Position numbers and translations under genes: made by a program. A stretch of DNA of 48,654 bases from an uncultured Coriobacteriaceae bacterium (lineage in GTDB: Bacteria > Actinomycetota > Coriobacteriia > Coriobacteriales > Atopobiaceae): the NCBI GenBank assembly GCA_902772085.1, contig CACXZL010000002.1, forward strand, positions 1-48,654. The letters run 5' to 3'. Shown piece after piece: positions 23,485 to 32,332 of this stretch. Each line of letters begins with the position of its first letter. Within the stretch, counting starts at the first letter, position 1. Below the pieces are notes generated by a model. That model worked only from the letters and a program-made list of their open reading frames with translations, had not been told where the DNA came from and did no database searches.

Positions 23485-25154
23485 ATGGCAGAGTTTATCT
23501 ATCAGATGTACAAGGTTCGCAAGGCCCATGGCGACAAGGTGATTCTGGACGACGTCACCATGGGGTTCTTCCCTGGTGCGAAGATCGGTGTCGTAGGACC
23601 AAACGGCATGGGCAAGTCTACCCTGCTCAAGATCATGGCAGGCATGGAAGACATCTCAAACGGCGAGGCCATGCTGAGTCCCGGCTACACCGTGGGGTTG
23701 CTACAGCAAGAACCCCCGCTGGAAGAGGACAAGACGGTTCGCGAAAACATCGAGCTTGCGTTTGGCGACATCCTGGCAAAGATCGCACGGTTCAACGCCA
23801 TAAGCGAGGAGATGGGCGACCCCGACGCCGATTTCGATGCGCTTATGGCTGAGATGGGTGAGCTGCAGGATGCCATCGACGCCGCAAACGGCTGGGATTT
23901 GGATTCGCAGCTCAGCCAAGCCATGGACGCCCTGCAGTGTCCTGACCCCGACGTCCCGGTGAACGTGCTCAGCGGTGGCGAGCGTCGCCGTGTGGCTCTG
24001 TGTCGCCTGCTGCTTGAGGCGCCCGACCTTTTGCTGCTCGACGAGCCGACCAACCACCTGGATGCCGAGTCCGTCCTGTGGCTGGAGCAGTTCCTCCATC
24101 GGTATCCCGGTGCGGTGCTGGCCGTGACGCATGACCGCTACTTCCTCGACAACGTGGCGGAGTGGATTTGCGAGGTGGACCGCGGCACGCTCTACCCCTA
24201 CAAGGGCAATTATTCCACGTACCTTGAGACCAAGGCAGCACGCATGGAGAAGGAGAACCAGCAGAATGCCAAGCGGGCGAAGAAGCTCAAGGCTGAGCTT
24301 GAATGGGTGCGCAGCGGAGCAAAGGCTCGGCAGGCCAAGGGCAAGGCGCGTCTTGCGCGCTACGAGCAGATGGCTTCTGAGGCGGCGGCAAACAAAAAGC
24401 TTGACTTCTCGGAGATTCAAATCCCGATGGGTCCGCGCCTGGGAAACAAGGTCCTTGAGGCCGAGCATCTGCACAAGGCGTTCGGCGATCGCGTGCTCAT
24501 AGACGACCTGTCGTTCAGCCTGCCGCGCAACGGCATCGTGGGCGTGATCGGTCCCAACGGCGTGGGCAAGACGACCTTGTTCAAGACCATCGTGGGACTT
24601 GAGGAGCCCAGCGCCGGCAAGCTGGAGATCGGTGACACGGTAAAGATCAGCTACGTGGACCAGACGCGTGAGGGGCTTGATCCAGACAAGAGCATCTGGG
24701 AGGTCGTGAGCGACGGAAACGATTTCATCCAGGTGGGGGATACCGAGGTGCCGAGTCGTGCATACGTCGCGAGCTTTGGCTTCAAGGGTTCCGACCAGCA
24801 AAAGAAGGCTGGCGTTCTCTCTGGCGGCGAGCGCAACCGTCTGAATCTTGCCCTCACGCTGCGCCAGGGCGGCAACCTCTTGCTCCTCGACGAGCCCACC
24901 AATGACCTCGATACCGAAACCCTGGAGTCTCTGGAAGAGGCTTCCCCGGGTGCTCGGTGGTCGTGAGCCACGATCGCTGGTTCCTCGATCGCGTCGCCAC
25001 GCACATTCTCGCGTGGGAGGGCACTGACGAGGAGCCAGGCAACTGGTTCTGGTTCGAGGGCAATTTCGAGGCATACCAGCAAAACCGCGAAGAGCGTCTC
25101 GGACCTGAGGCAAGCAAGCCCCATCGCTTGCATCGCAAGCTTACGAGAGACTAG
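23485..25154 (+). pseudogene. ettA: ABC-F translational throttle EttA, frameshifted near the C-terminus
   Basis: This is a soluble ABC-F ATPase that binds the ribosomal E site and gates entry into elongation according to ADP/ATP. It has two nucleotide-binding domains: Walker A GPNGMGKST (38-46) and signature LSGGERRRVAL, then GPNGVGKTT and LSGGERNRLNL. The linker arm YEQMASEAA follows a Lys/Arg-rich helix. The frame opened at 23485 stops at 24966, just after LLDEPTNDLDTETLESLEEA. The adjacent frame continues with FPGCSVVVSHDRWFLDRVAT to a stop at 25154. One missing base near 24943 explains this. EttA is normally intact in all relatives, so a sequencing error is likely. GAAGGAG precedes the start. 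Confidence 0.88.
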
Positions 25155-25290
25155 AAATCGACAAGAAACAGCCTGGTCAGACTGGCGAGGCATGCGCGGG
25201 CGCATGCGGCGGGCGGATAAGGGAGGGGCGGTTGGCCATACCCCGACCGACTACGACCGTCGCAGGTGCCGCGCGGGTCCGCCAAACGGC

Positions 25291-25605
25291 CTAGTAATTC
25301 CCCGACACTTCCGAAGTCTCTCCCTTGTACGTTTTTACCGAAGTGCTCTCTGGCAAACTTTCTCTTATGTGCAGTCGCAGAAGAACGTTTCGGCTTTCGT
25401 CGTAGACCTCTTCGGGATTGATTTCAAGTGCCTTGGAATAGTCAAAGAGCTCGATGAACTTGAGGCTTCGCTCTCCCTGCTCCAGTTTGCTTACAAAGGA
25501 TTGCGCCACATGACAGCGCGTGGCAAGCTCTTCTTGTGTGAGCCCGGCGTGCATGCGCATGTCTTTGAGATACCTTCCTATGAGCACGTTCGTCTTTGTA
25601 TCCAT
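25291..25605 (-). CDS. Small XRE-family regulator
   Basis: This 104-residue protein carries a helix-turn-helix domain over residues about 8-65 (LTQEELATRCHVAQSFVSKL, EQGERSLKF) and a short charged tail. A strong extended -10 (TGGTATAGT, 25613-25621) ends only seven bases before the ATG and there is no Shine-Dalgarno, so the message is probably leaderless. AATTGTCG (25623-25630) and CGACAATT (25680-25687) form an inverted pair around the promoter and may be operators for this protein. Targets are unknown; it lies between ettA and an alcohol dehydrogenase. Confidence 0.82.
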   Translation of the reverse strand: MDTKTNVLIGRYLKDMRMHAGLTQEELATRCHVAQSFVSKLEQGERSLKFIELFDYSKALEINPEEVYDESRNVLLRLHIRESLPESTSVKTYKGETSEVSGNY

Positions 25606-25691
25606 GGGAGAAACTATACCAAATTGTCGATGACACCCAGAAACCTACTACTTAGCAGTTGAATATATGATGAACAACCGACAATTGGGGA

Positions 25692-25732
25692 CAACAAAAG
25701 CCCAGCGCAGAGGGTGTTTGCTGCGCTGGGCT
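25692..25732 (-). terminator. Terminator of the alcohol dehydrogenase gene
   Basis: A perfect 12-bp stem, AGCCCAGCGCAG (25699-25710 with 25721-25732), is followed on the minus strand by TTTTGTT. It is 44 bp past the stop codon. Confidence 0.9.
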
Positions 25733-25775
25733 GCTTGCTTGGTATTTGAGTCGTGTAGAGTGAGGTCTCGTCTCG

Positions 25776-26990
25776 CTAAAACTCAACGGGCTTGTCGAAG
25801 TATACGCATTCGAGCAGCTTTTCCATCTCCTCGGGCGTCGGCTGGCGCGGGTTGGAGCCGGTGCAGGCGTCTGCAAGGGCGTTGACGGCGACCTGAGGAG
25901 CCTTCTCGAAGAACTCCTTCTCGTCGATGATGGAGGTGTCGGCCTTCGTGCCGCCCTGGCCATAGTTCTTGATGCCCTGCGGGATGTCGATCTTGTCATT
26001 GAGGTCGCGGATCATCTGTACGAGAGCCTCTACGAGCTCCTCGTCAGAGGCGCCTTCGAGGTGGAATACCTCACGCGCGATGTAGGCGTAGCGGCTGCGG
26101 GCACGCTCGTCCTTGGCGTTGAACTGGATGACCTTGCCCAGATACATGGCGTTGGCGCAACCATGGATGATGTGGCCGCCGCTGAAGGCCGCGCCGGTCT
26201 TGTGGGCCATCGAGTGCACGATGCCGAGAAGGCCACTCGAGAAGGCGATGCCAGCGATGCACTGCGCGTCATGCATGTGCTGACGAGCCTCCTTGTCGCC
26301 GGTATAGGACTTTGGCAGCCACTCCACTATCTCGCGCATCGCATAGAGTGCGTTTGCGTCGGTATAGGCGCTGGCGGCCGTAGACACATACGCCTCGATG
26401 GCGTGGGTCAGGGCATCCATGCCGGTGTGGGCGCATAGCTTGGCGGGCATGGTGTAGGTAATCTCAGGGTCTACGATGGCGACGTCGGGCGTGATCTCAA
26501 AGTCGGCAATGGGGTACTTGATGCCCTCCTGATAGTTGGTGATGATGGAGAAGGCCGTAACCTCAGTGGCGGTGCCGCTCGTGGAGCTGATGGCGCAGAA
26601 CTTCGCCTTCGTGCGCAGCTTGGGCAGTCCAAAGACGACGCACATGTCCTCGAAGGTGGTCTCGGGATACTCGTATTTGATCCACATGGCCTTCGCCGCG
26701 TCGATCGGCGACCCGCCTCCGATGGCAACGATCCAGTCGGGTTGGAAGGCCGTCATGGCTTCTGCGCCGCGCATGACCGTCTCCACGCTTGGGTCGGACT
26801 CGACGCCCTCGAAGAGCTCTACTTCCATGCCCGCAGACATGAGGTCTTCCTCAAGCTCGGCGAGGAAGCCTCCGCGTCGCATGCTCGAGCCGCCCGACAC
26901 GATCATGGCGCGCTTGCCTTCAAAGTTGCGTACCTCGTGACGCGCGCCCTCGCCGAAATACAAGTCGCGCGGGTTTGTGAATCGTCCCAT
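25776..26990 (-). CDS. Iron-containing alcohol dehydrogenase
   Basis: This cytoplasmic NAD(P)-dependent group III alcohol dehydrogenase of 404 residues reduces aldehydes to alcohols in fermentation. It has the nucleotide-binding loop AIGGGSPIDAAKAMW, STSGTATEVTAFS, and the four iron ligands: Asp and His in MDALTHAIEAY, and the histidines in GIVHSMAHKTG and FSGGHIIHG, with the 14-residue spacing expected for the family. GGGGGA lies just before the ATG at 26990; an ATG four codons upstream has no ribosome binding site. It is monocistronic with its own terminator. The substrate (ethanol, butanol, 1,3-propanediol or lactaldehyde) cannot be told from sequence alone. Confidence 0.9.
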   Translation of the reverse strand: MGRFTNPRDLYFGEGARHEVRNFEGKRAMIVSGGSSMRRGGFLAELEEDLMSAGMEVELFEGVESDPSVETVMRGAEAMTAFQPDWIVAIGGGSPIDAAKAMWIKYEYPETTFEDMCVVFGLPKLRTKAKFCAISSTSGTATEVTAFSIITNYQEGIKYPIADFEITPDVAIVDPEITYTMPAKLCAHTGMDALTHAIEAYVSTAASAYTDANALYAMREIVEWLPKSYTGDKEARQHMHDAQCIAGIAFSSGLLGIVHSMAHKTGAAFSGGHIIHGCANAMYLGKVIQFNAKDERARSRYAYIAREVFHLEGASDEELVEALVQMIRDLNDKIDIPQGIKNYGQGGTKADTSIIDEKEFFEKAPQVAVNALADACTGSNPRQPTPEEMEKLLECVYFDKPVEF

Positions 26991-27559
26991 ACGTTCCCCC
27001 ATTCTTTTGTTTTAATACGGACTTCGGTGGAGTATGACAGTCTCGAAACCAACGCGCAAATATGAAACTAAAGCTGCACCGCTTCCATACAATCCTTCGG
27101 CTCGGCTGTAGTCGCGTGTGTCAAAAAACCCTTCATGCATACCGTTCGCCGATAAATATGGCCCGCGATTGGTAGGGATTCCATCTCAAATATTGTTTTT
27201 CAGACGTTGCATCGCTCGATAACTTTGTGATGAACGGCGTTTCGATGACAATGACTGAAAGTGGCCGTGTGGAATCGTTCACATGCTTCCTGACGCTGGG
27301 GTTTTATTATTTTCATTTCCAAAAGAGGTCGCAGATCCGACCTTTCGTCGAATGAACGAACCAACACATTTAAATCATAAAAGAGACCATACGCATGCAA
27401 TGCCTGCAACCCGGCTGGCAAGACAAGGAAAATTTGACACTTTCAAAAAAGTTTAGAGGCGCTACAATGGGCTAATGTGTAGGGCTTGTGGAGGCCCATG
27501 GGACGGAAGTCGTGAACCCGTCCTTATAGGTACACGGATTTTTGTAAAGGAGGGAACGT
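26991..27559. other. Divergent regulatory region between adh and man operon
   Basis: This A/T-richer 569-bp gap holds no supported gene; a 73-codon minus frame at 27200-27421 has no ribosome binding site or recognisable features. It should contain the promoters of both flanking units and probably control sites for the man PTS operon. I saw no sigma-54 -24/-12 pair and no clear catabolite-response palindrome. Confidence 0.4.
27441..27468 (+). promoter_or_regulatory. Possible promoter of the man PTS operon
   Basis: TTTCAA (27441-27446) lies 16 bases before TACAAT (27463-27468). A better -35 word, TTGACA at 27434-27439, is 23 bases from TACAAT, too far for ordinary use. A leader hairpin (27501-27506 with 27518-27523) follows before the AAAGGAGGG of manX. 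Confidence 0.4.
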
Positions 27560-28567
27560 ATGGTAAGTATCGTCCTTGCTAGCCATGGGGCGTTTGCCGA
27601 GGGCATCAAGCAGTCCGGCCAAATGATTTTTGGTCCGCAGGAGGCTGTAGAGGCTGTCGTGCTCACACCCGATATGGGACCTGAGGACTTGCGTGCCAAG
27701 ATTCTAGACGCCGTCGCGACGTTTGAGAATCAAGAGGAAGTACTCTTCCTCGTAGACCTGTGGGGCGGAACCCCGTTCAACCAGATCAGTCTGCTCCTCG
27801 AGGAGCCTGGTCACGAGAAGTGGGTAGCGGTCACTGGCCTGAACCTGCCCATGGTACTTGCGGCCTATGGCGAGAGGTTCGGAGACGGATCCGCAGCCGA
27901 TATTGCGAAGGCGATATATCCCGAAGCCCAAGCTGGCGTAAGGATTAAACCCGAGAGCATCCAGCCCGCAAGCGCTGCTGCTCCTGCCGCTGCCGCTCCT
28001 GCGGCAAACGTGCCGACTGGTGCGATTCCGCCCGGAACGGTTCTCGGCGACGGCCACATCAAGATCGCGTTCTGCCGCATCGACACGCGTCTTCTGCATG
28101 GTCAGGTGGCGACTACCGTCACCAAGATGGTCAACCCCGACCGCATCATCGTGTGCTCCGACAACGTTGCGCAGGACGACCTTCGCAAGTCCATGATCGT
28201 TCAGGCGGCCCCTCCTGGAGTAAAGGTGCACGTCGTGCCCATCTCCAAGATCATCGAGGTTTCCAAAGACGTTCGCTTCGGCGACACCAAGGCCATGCTC
28301 TTGTTTGAGACGCCACAGGATTTGCTCCGTGCGCTCGAGGGTGGCGTAGACATCAAGGAAGTCAACCTCGGCTCCATGGCTCACTCGCAGGGCAAGGTCG
28401 TTGTGACCAACGCCGTTGCAATGGATCAGGCAGACGTCGACTGCATCGAGAAGATCGCCTCCATGGGCGTGAAGTTCGACGTTCGCAAGGTTCCGGCTGA
28501 CAAGCCCGAGCCGTTTGACGCCGTGATGGCAAAGGCCAAGTCTGAGCTTGCGGCTCAAGGTAAATAA
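27560..28567 (+). CDS. manX: Mannose-family PTS enzyme IIAB
   Basis: This 335-residue cytoplasmic phosphotransfer protein has EIIA (residues 1-130) with phospho-histidine His9 in VLASHGAFAEG, an Ala/Pro-rich hinge (about 136-160), and EIIB (165-335) with the active histidine His180 in DTRLLHGQVATT. The fused layout equals E. coli ManX. It takes phosphate from HPr and passes it to sugar imported through ManYZ, most likely mannose, glucose, glucosamine or another hexose. AAAGGAGGG precedes the start. It begins a tight operon manX-manY-manZ-manO. Confidence 0.95.
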   Translation: MVSIVLASHGAFAEGIKQSGQMIFGPQEAVEAVVLTPDMGPEDLRAKILDAVATFENQEEVLFLVDLWGGTPFNQISLLLEEPGHEKWVAVTGLNLPMVLAAYGERFGDGSAADIAKAIYPEAQAGVRIKPESIQPASAAAPAAAAPAANVPTGAIPPGTVLGDGHIKIAFCRIDTRLLHGQVATTVTKMVNPDRIIVCSDNVAQDDLRKSMIVQAAPPGVKVHVVPISKIIEVSKDVRFGDTKAMLLFETPQDLLRALEGGVDIKEVNLGSMAHSQGKVVVTNAVAMDQADVDCIEKIASMGVKFDVRKVPADKPEPFDAVMAKAKSELAAQGK

Positions 28568-28583
28568 AAGGAGGGAATAGCAA

Positions 28584-29399
28584 ATGGGAGGAATCTCAAT
28601 CGTTCTGGTCGTCCTGGTGGCCTTTCTTGCTGGTATGGAAGGTATCTTGGACGAGTTTCAGTTCCATCAGCCGCTGGTAGCGTGCACGCTCATCGGTCTC
28701 GTGACGGGTCACCCCACTGAGGGCATCATCCTCGGCGGCTCCCTGCAGATGATCGCCCTTGGTTGGGCAAACGTAGGTGCCGCCGTGGCACCTGACGCGG
28801 CACTCGCGTCCGTGGCTTCGGCCATCATCATGGTCAAGGGTCTCGGTGACGGCACCGCAGACGTCACGACCGCCATCAGCACCTCCATCGCTCTCGCCGT
28901 GCCTCTTTCGGTGGCAGGCCTCTTCCTCACCATGCTTTGCCGTACCATCGCCATCCCCATGGTGCACTTCATGGACTCTGCTGCCGAGCAGGGCAACTTC
29001 CGTGGCGTAGAGCTCTGGCAGCTTCTGGCCATCGCCCTGCAGGGCGTCCGCATCGCCATCCCCGCCGCCATGCTGTGCATGATTCCTGCCGAGGCGGTTA
29101 CCATGATGCTCAACTCCATGCCTGACTGGCTGGCCGGCGGCATGGCAGTCGGCGGCGGCATGGTGGCTGCAGTCGGTTACGCAATGGTCATCAACATGAT
29201 GGCAACCGCAGAGGTCTGGCCGTTCTTCGTGCTCGGCTTCGTGCTCGCCTGCATCGGCGACCTCACGCTCATCGGCCTCGGCGCCATCGGTATCGCTCTC
29301 GCTCTTATCTACACTGGTCTCAAGGACCTCGCCAAGCAGGGCGGTGGCTCTGGCGGCGGATCGGGCGATCCGCTTGGCGACATCCTCAACGATTACTAA
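28584..29399 (+). CDS. manY: Mannose-family PTS enzyme IIC
   Basis: This 271-residue membrane subunit, with ManZ, forms the sugar channel of the mannose-type PTS. Features are the N-terminal VVLVAFLAGMEGILDEFQF, the conserved LIGLVTGHPTEGIILGGSLQ and WANVGAAVAPDAALASVAS, with about eight hydrophobic segments. The C-terminus is Gly/Ser-rich. It starts 17 bp after manX with AAAGGAGGG and ends 23 bp before manZ. Confidence 0.95.
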   Translation: MGGISIVLVVLVAFLAGMEGILDEFQFHQPLVACTLIGLVTGHPTEGIILGGSLQMIALGWANVGAAVAPDAALASVASAIIMVKGLGDGTADVTTAISTSIALAVPLSVAGLFLTMLCRTIAIPMVHFMDSAAEQGNFRGVELWQLLAIALQGVRIAIPAAMLCMIPAEAVTMMLNSMPDWLAGGMAVGGGMVAAVGYAMVINMMATAEVWPFFVLGFVLACIGDLTLIGLGAIGIALALIYTGLKDLAKQGGGSGGGSGDPLGDILNDY

Positions 29400-29421
29400 G
29401 CCGAAAGGAGTGTGAAATAAA

Positions 29422-30339
29422 ATGGCAGAAGAGATCAAGCTTACTCAACAAGATCGTATGGCGGTATGCTGGCGCCATCAGTTCCTCCAGGGTTCTTGGA
29501 ACTACGAGCGTATGCAGAACGGTGGTTGGTGCTATGCCATGATTCCCGCCATCAAGAGGCTCTACTCCACCAAGGAGGAGCAGGCTGCGGCACTGAAGCG
29601 TCACCTCGAGTTCTACAACACGCACCCGTACGTGTCCGCTCCCATCATCGGCGTCACCCTGGCCCTCGAGGAGGAGCGTGCCAATGGCGCTCCCGTTGAG
29701 GACACCGCGATCCAGGGCGTGAAGGTCGGTATGATGGGCCCGCTCGCCGGCGTGGGCGACCCCGTCTTCTGGTTCACCGTGCGCCCCATTCTTGGCGCTC
29801 TCGGTGCTTCCATGGCCATGGGCGGCTCCATCGTTGGCCCGCTTCTGTTCTTCGTCCTGTGGAACCTCATCCGCATGGCCTTCCTCTGGTATACGCAGGA
29901 GTTTGGCTACAAGGTCGGTTCCGAGATCGCCAAGGACCTCTCTGGCGGCCTGCTCGGCAAGGTCACCGAGATGGCTTCCATCCTCGGTATGTTCATCATT
30001 GGCGCACTGGTACAGCGCTGGGTATCCATCGGCTTTACCCCGGTCGTCTCCACCGTCCAGCAGTCTCAGGGTGCCTACATCGACTGGGAGTCCCTGCCCG
30101 CTGGCGTAGAGGGAATCAAAGCGGCTCTCGAGCAGTACGCGACGCTTGGCGCCGCTGGCCTGAGTGTCGATAAAGTCACCACGCTTCAGGACAACCTGAA
30201 CCAGCTCATCCCCGGCCTCGCTGCCGTGCTCCTTACGCTGCTCTGCTGCAGGCTCCTGAAGAAGAACATCTCCCCGATCGCCATCATCCTTGCGCTCTTC
30301 GCAGTGGGCATCGTGGGCCGCTTCTTCGGCTTCATGTAA
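29422..30339 (+). CDS. manZ: Mannose-family PTS enzyme IID
   Basis: This 305-residue membrane subunit is the partner of ManY. It has the N-terminal family block WRHQFLQGSWNYERMQNGGW, HLEFYNTHPYVSAPIIGVTL and GVKVGMMGPLAGVGDPVFWF, and hydrophobic segments in the second half ending in IAIILALFAVGIVGRFFGFM. AAAGGAG lies before the start. A hairpin separates it from the small last gene of the operon. Homologues serve as class IIa bacteriocin receptors in other Gram-positives. Confidence 0.95.
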   Translation: MAEEIKLTQQDRMAVCWRHQFLQGSWNYERMQNGGWCYAMIPAIKRLYSTKEEQAAALKRHLEFYNTHPYVSAPIIGVTLALEEERANGAPVEDTAIQGVKVGMMGPLAGVGDPVFWFTVRPILGALGASMAMGGSIVGPLLFFVLWNLIRMAFLWYTQEFGYKVGSEIAKDLSGGLLGKVTEMASILGMFIIGALVQRWVSIGFTPVVSTVQQSQGAYIDWESLPAGVEGIKAALEQYATLGAAGLSVDKVTTLQDNLNQLIPGLAAVLLTLLCCRLLKKNISPIAIILALFAVGIVGRFFGFM

Positions 30340-30368
30340 GATTTACGTGCGCATAAGCTAATGCCACA

Positions 30369-30408
30369 GGCCGCATCCGTCCTCACGTGGGAACATACGG
30401 ATGCGGCC
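30369..30408 (+). terminator. Partial terminator between manZ and manO
   Basis: A perfect 12-bp stem (GGCCGCATCCGT, 30369-30380 with 30397-30408) is followed by ACCTTTAT, a poor T-tract. It may reduce rather than stop transcription into manO. Confidence 0.6.
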
Positions 30409-30445
30409 ACCTTTATGACCTTGCTTTAAGGAGGAGTGCAAACTC

Positions 30446-30835
30446 ATGGCACAGTCGATGAACAACTCGGTAGACCTCAGCATCAAGGCGACCTCGTTCC
30501 AAGGCATAGGAACCTACGGCGACGTGCTTGTGGGAAACAAAGCGTTTGAGTTTTACAACGAGCGTAATCCAGAGGATTACATACAGATACCTTGGGAAGA
30601 GATAGACTACATCTCAGCCGAGGTCATAGGAAAGAAGATCACGCGCTTCGCCATCTTCATCAAGCAGGGCGGACACTTCTCGTTTTCTACGCGAGACAAC
30701 AAAAAGACGCTGCGTGCCGTGAGAGAGTACGTGCCAGAGGATCGCCTGTTGCGCTCAAAGTCATTCTTCCAAGTCATAGTTGCTGGACTGAAGGGCGTCG
30801 GAAATCGTGTGGTGGGCCTGTTCAAGCGCAAATAG
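30446..30835 (+). CDS. manO: DUF956-family protein, ManO-like
   Basis: This 129-residue soluble protein belongs to the small family commonly found at the end of mannose PTS operons (DUF956). It has VDLSIKATSFQGIGTYGDVL and FEFYNERNPEDYIQIPWEEI near the N-terminus and a PH-like beta-rich body, ending in a basic tail (VVGLFKRK). Its role is thought to be regulatory for the mannose PTS but is not established. GGAGGAG precedes the ATG. A hairpin (30849-30856 with 30870-30877) follows the stop, without a T-run. Confidence 0.88.
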   Translation: MAQSMNNSVDLSIKATSFQGIGTYGDVLVGNKAFEFYNERNPEDYIQIPWEEIDYISAEVIGKKITRFAIFIKQGGHFSFSTRDNKKTLRAVREYVPEDRLLRSKSFFQVIVAGLKGVGNRVVGLFKRK

Positions 30836-30934
30836 TTGCATGCACATCCGCCCGTGAAGGCATCGGCTCCACGGGCGCGACATGGATACGTCCTTAATCC
30901 CTATTGCATGGTTGTGAACGAAATGTGTATCGGC

Positions 30935-30974
30935 GGGAACACGCGTTCCCAATCATGTGCCTCGGGGTATATAT
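30935..30974 (+). promoter_or_regulatory. Promoter with an SOS-box-like palindrome upstream of the exchanger
   Basis: GGGAACACGCGTTCCC (30935-30950) contains GAAC-N4-GTTC, the Gram-positive LexA consensus. It overlaps a -35-like TTCCCA that is 17 bases from ATATAT in TATATAT (30968-30974). LexA binding is possible but unproven; another repressor could use this perfect palindrome. Confidence 0.45.
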
Positions 30975-30998
30975 GAATGAGAGAATAAGGAAAGGGAT

Positions 30999-31955
30999 GT
31001 GGTAAATGTGGTATTGACTCTTCTGATGCTTGTAGTGGGTTTTGTTCTGCTCACGAAGGGGGCAGATTTTTTTGTGGACGGTGCCGGTGGTCTGACGACG
31101 CGCCTTGGAGTGCCGTCGATCGTGATTGGTCTTACCATAGTATCGCTGGGCACGAGTGCGCCTGAGGCCGCTGTCACCATTACTTCGGCAGCTCAGGGGA
31201 TAGATCAGATGGCGATTGCCGGCGTGTTTGGAAGCAATATAGTAAACACGCTGGTTGTGCTCGGTGTGGTGGCACTGGTGCGAGAGGCGCCCATGCATAA
31301 GTCGACGTTGAGAATAGAGATTCCCTTTGTGGTGGGCATCACGGGTCTGCTGCTCATTCTCTGCGTACGTGATGGGGAGCTGGGACGTTTGGATGCCTGC
31401 GCACTTCTCCTGCTCCTCGTGGCGTATCTTGGCTATCTCGCATACATGATGCGGAGCGGTACCTATACCGTGGACGAATCCGAGGATGAGGACTCTCTGG
31501 ATGCCGCCCAGCCCATGCATCGCCTTATTCTGTATACCGTAGTTGGTGCGGTGGCCATATGCCTTGGCGCGCAGCTTACGGTGAACTCGGCAACGGATAT
31601 AGCGCTAGCCGTTGGTCTCTCCGATCGCGTCATCGGCCTCACGATCGTGGCGGTGGGCACATCGCTCCCCGAGCTCGTGACGTCGGTGGCCGCGGCTCGC
31701 AAAGGGCAAACCGACCTTGCCATAGGAAATATCGTGGGCAGCAGCATCTTCAACGTTCTCTTCGTGCTTGGAATTGCCGGCGTGATCATGCCGATGCCCT
31801 TCGACTCGAGCCTGCTCTTTGACGGTTTGGTTTCACTGGCGGCCATAGCTCTTCTTTGGGTCGTCTGTGCACCGCAAAAGAAGCTCGGGCGTCTTGGTGG
31901 CGTATCGTTATTGGTGTGCTACATAGTCTATGTGGTCGTAGTGCTCATGGGATAG
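30999..31955 (+). CDS. Sodium/calcium exchanger family protein (CaCA, YrbG type)
   Basis: This 318-residue membrane protein has ten hydrophobic segments in two inverted halves, each with an alpha-repeat motif: TIVSLGTSAPEAAVTITSA with FGSNIVNTL, and TIVAVGTSLPELVTSVAAA with GSSIFNVLFVLG. These carry the ion-binding acidic residues. It exchanges Na+ or H+ for Ca2+ or another divalent cation. An acidic loop (VDESEDEDS) joins the halves. The start is taken as GTG at 30999 after AAGGAAAGG; a GTG three codons later is possible. Confidence 0.9.
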   Translation: MVNVVLTLLMLVVGFVLLTKGADFFVDGAGGLTTRLGVPSIVIGLTIVSLGTSAPEAAVTITSAAQGIDQMAIAGVFGSNIVNTLVVLGVVALVREAPMHKSTLRIEIPFVVGITGLLLILCVRDGELGRLDACALLLLLVAYLGYLAYMMRSGTYTVDESEDEDSLDAAQPMHRLILYTVVGAVAICLGAQLTVNSATDIALAVGLSDRVIGLTIVAVGTSLPELVTSVAAARKGQTDLAIGNIVGSSIFNVLFVLGIAGVIMPMPFDSSLLFDGLVSLAAIALLWVVCAPQKKLGRLGGVSLLVCYIVYVVVVLMG

Positions 31956-31983
31956 ACTCGAGGATGAGATGGGCAATAAAGGA

Positions 31984-32012
31984 GGGGAGGGCTCGTAGGC
32001 TCTCCCCTTTCT
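31984..32012 (+). terminator. Terminator after the exchanger gene
   Basis: GGGGAG (31984-31989) pairs with CTCCCC (32002-32007), with partial inner pairing, followed by TTTCTTGT. Confidence 0.75.
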
Positions 32013-32152
32013 TGTGTCGACCCTAAGTGCGCGTCATGCCCTTTCGATGCCATGGGCAAGCGCCGTGCACAAGTGCATCGCGTTTCTGCGGTCCTGCAAG
32101 CGGCTTTTCATGGCGCCATGCGGATTTGACGCTTGTGTGGGCACGGCGTTTT

Positions 32153-32332
32153 TCAGGCGGTTATCTCGGTCCAGGTGTGACCGCACTTGTTGCAATGCCA
32201 TACCTTTACGGTTCGTCCGAGGTTGTCCTTGTAGGACTCTTTGCACACTACGTCTTCGCTCCCGCATTGCGGGCAATCAGGCTCAAGCAACCACTCGTCG
32301 AGGTTGGTGCCGCTCATGAAATCGTTTGCCAT
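32153..32332 (-). CDS. Small zinc-ribbon protein
   Basis: This 59-residue protein has two Cys pairs (CPQCGSE and CNKCGHTW) separated by about 22 residues, a classic rubredoxin-like zinc ribbon. GGGAGAGG lies just upstream of the ATG at 32332. It overlaps the 3' end of the spermidine-synthase-like gene by 19 bp, implying coupled translation. The function is unknown; such ribbons bind nucleic acid or act as adaptors. Confidence 0.75.
   Translation of the reverse strand: MANDFMSGTNLDEWLLEPDCPQCGSEDVVCKESYKDNLGRTVKVWHCNKCGHTWTEITA

Noticed and set aside
27200..27421. 73-codon minus-strand frame in the adh-man gap
   Set aside because: No ribosome binding site or recognisable domain, and it lies in an A/T-rich regulatory region.
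27434..27468. TTGACA...TACAAT as a standard man promoter
   Set aside because: The spacing of 23 bases is too long for a sigma-70 promoter, so TTTCAA was kept as a weak -35.
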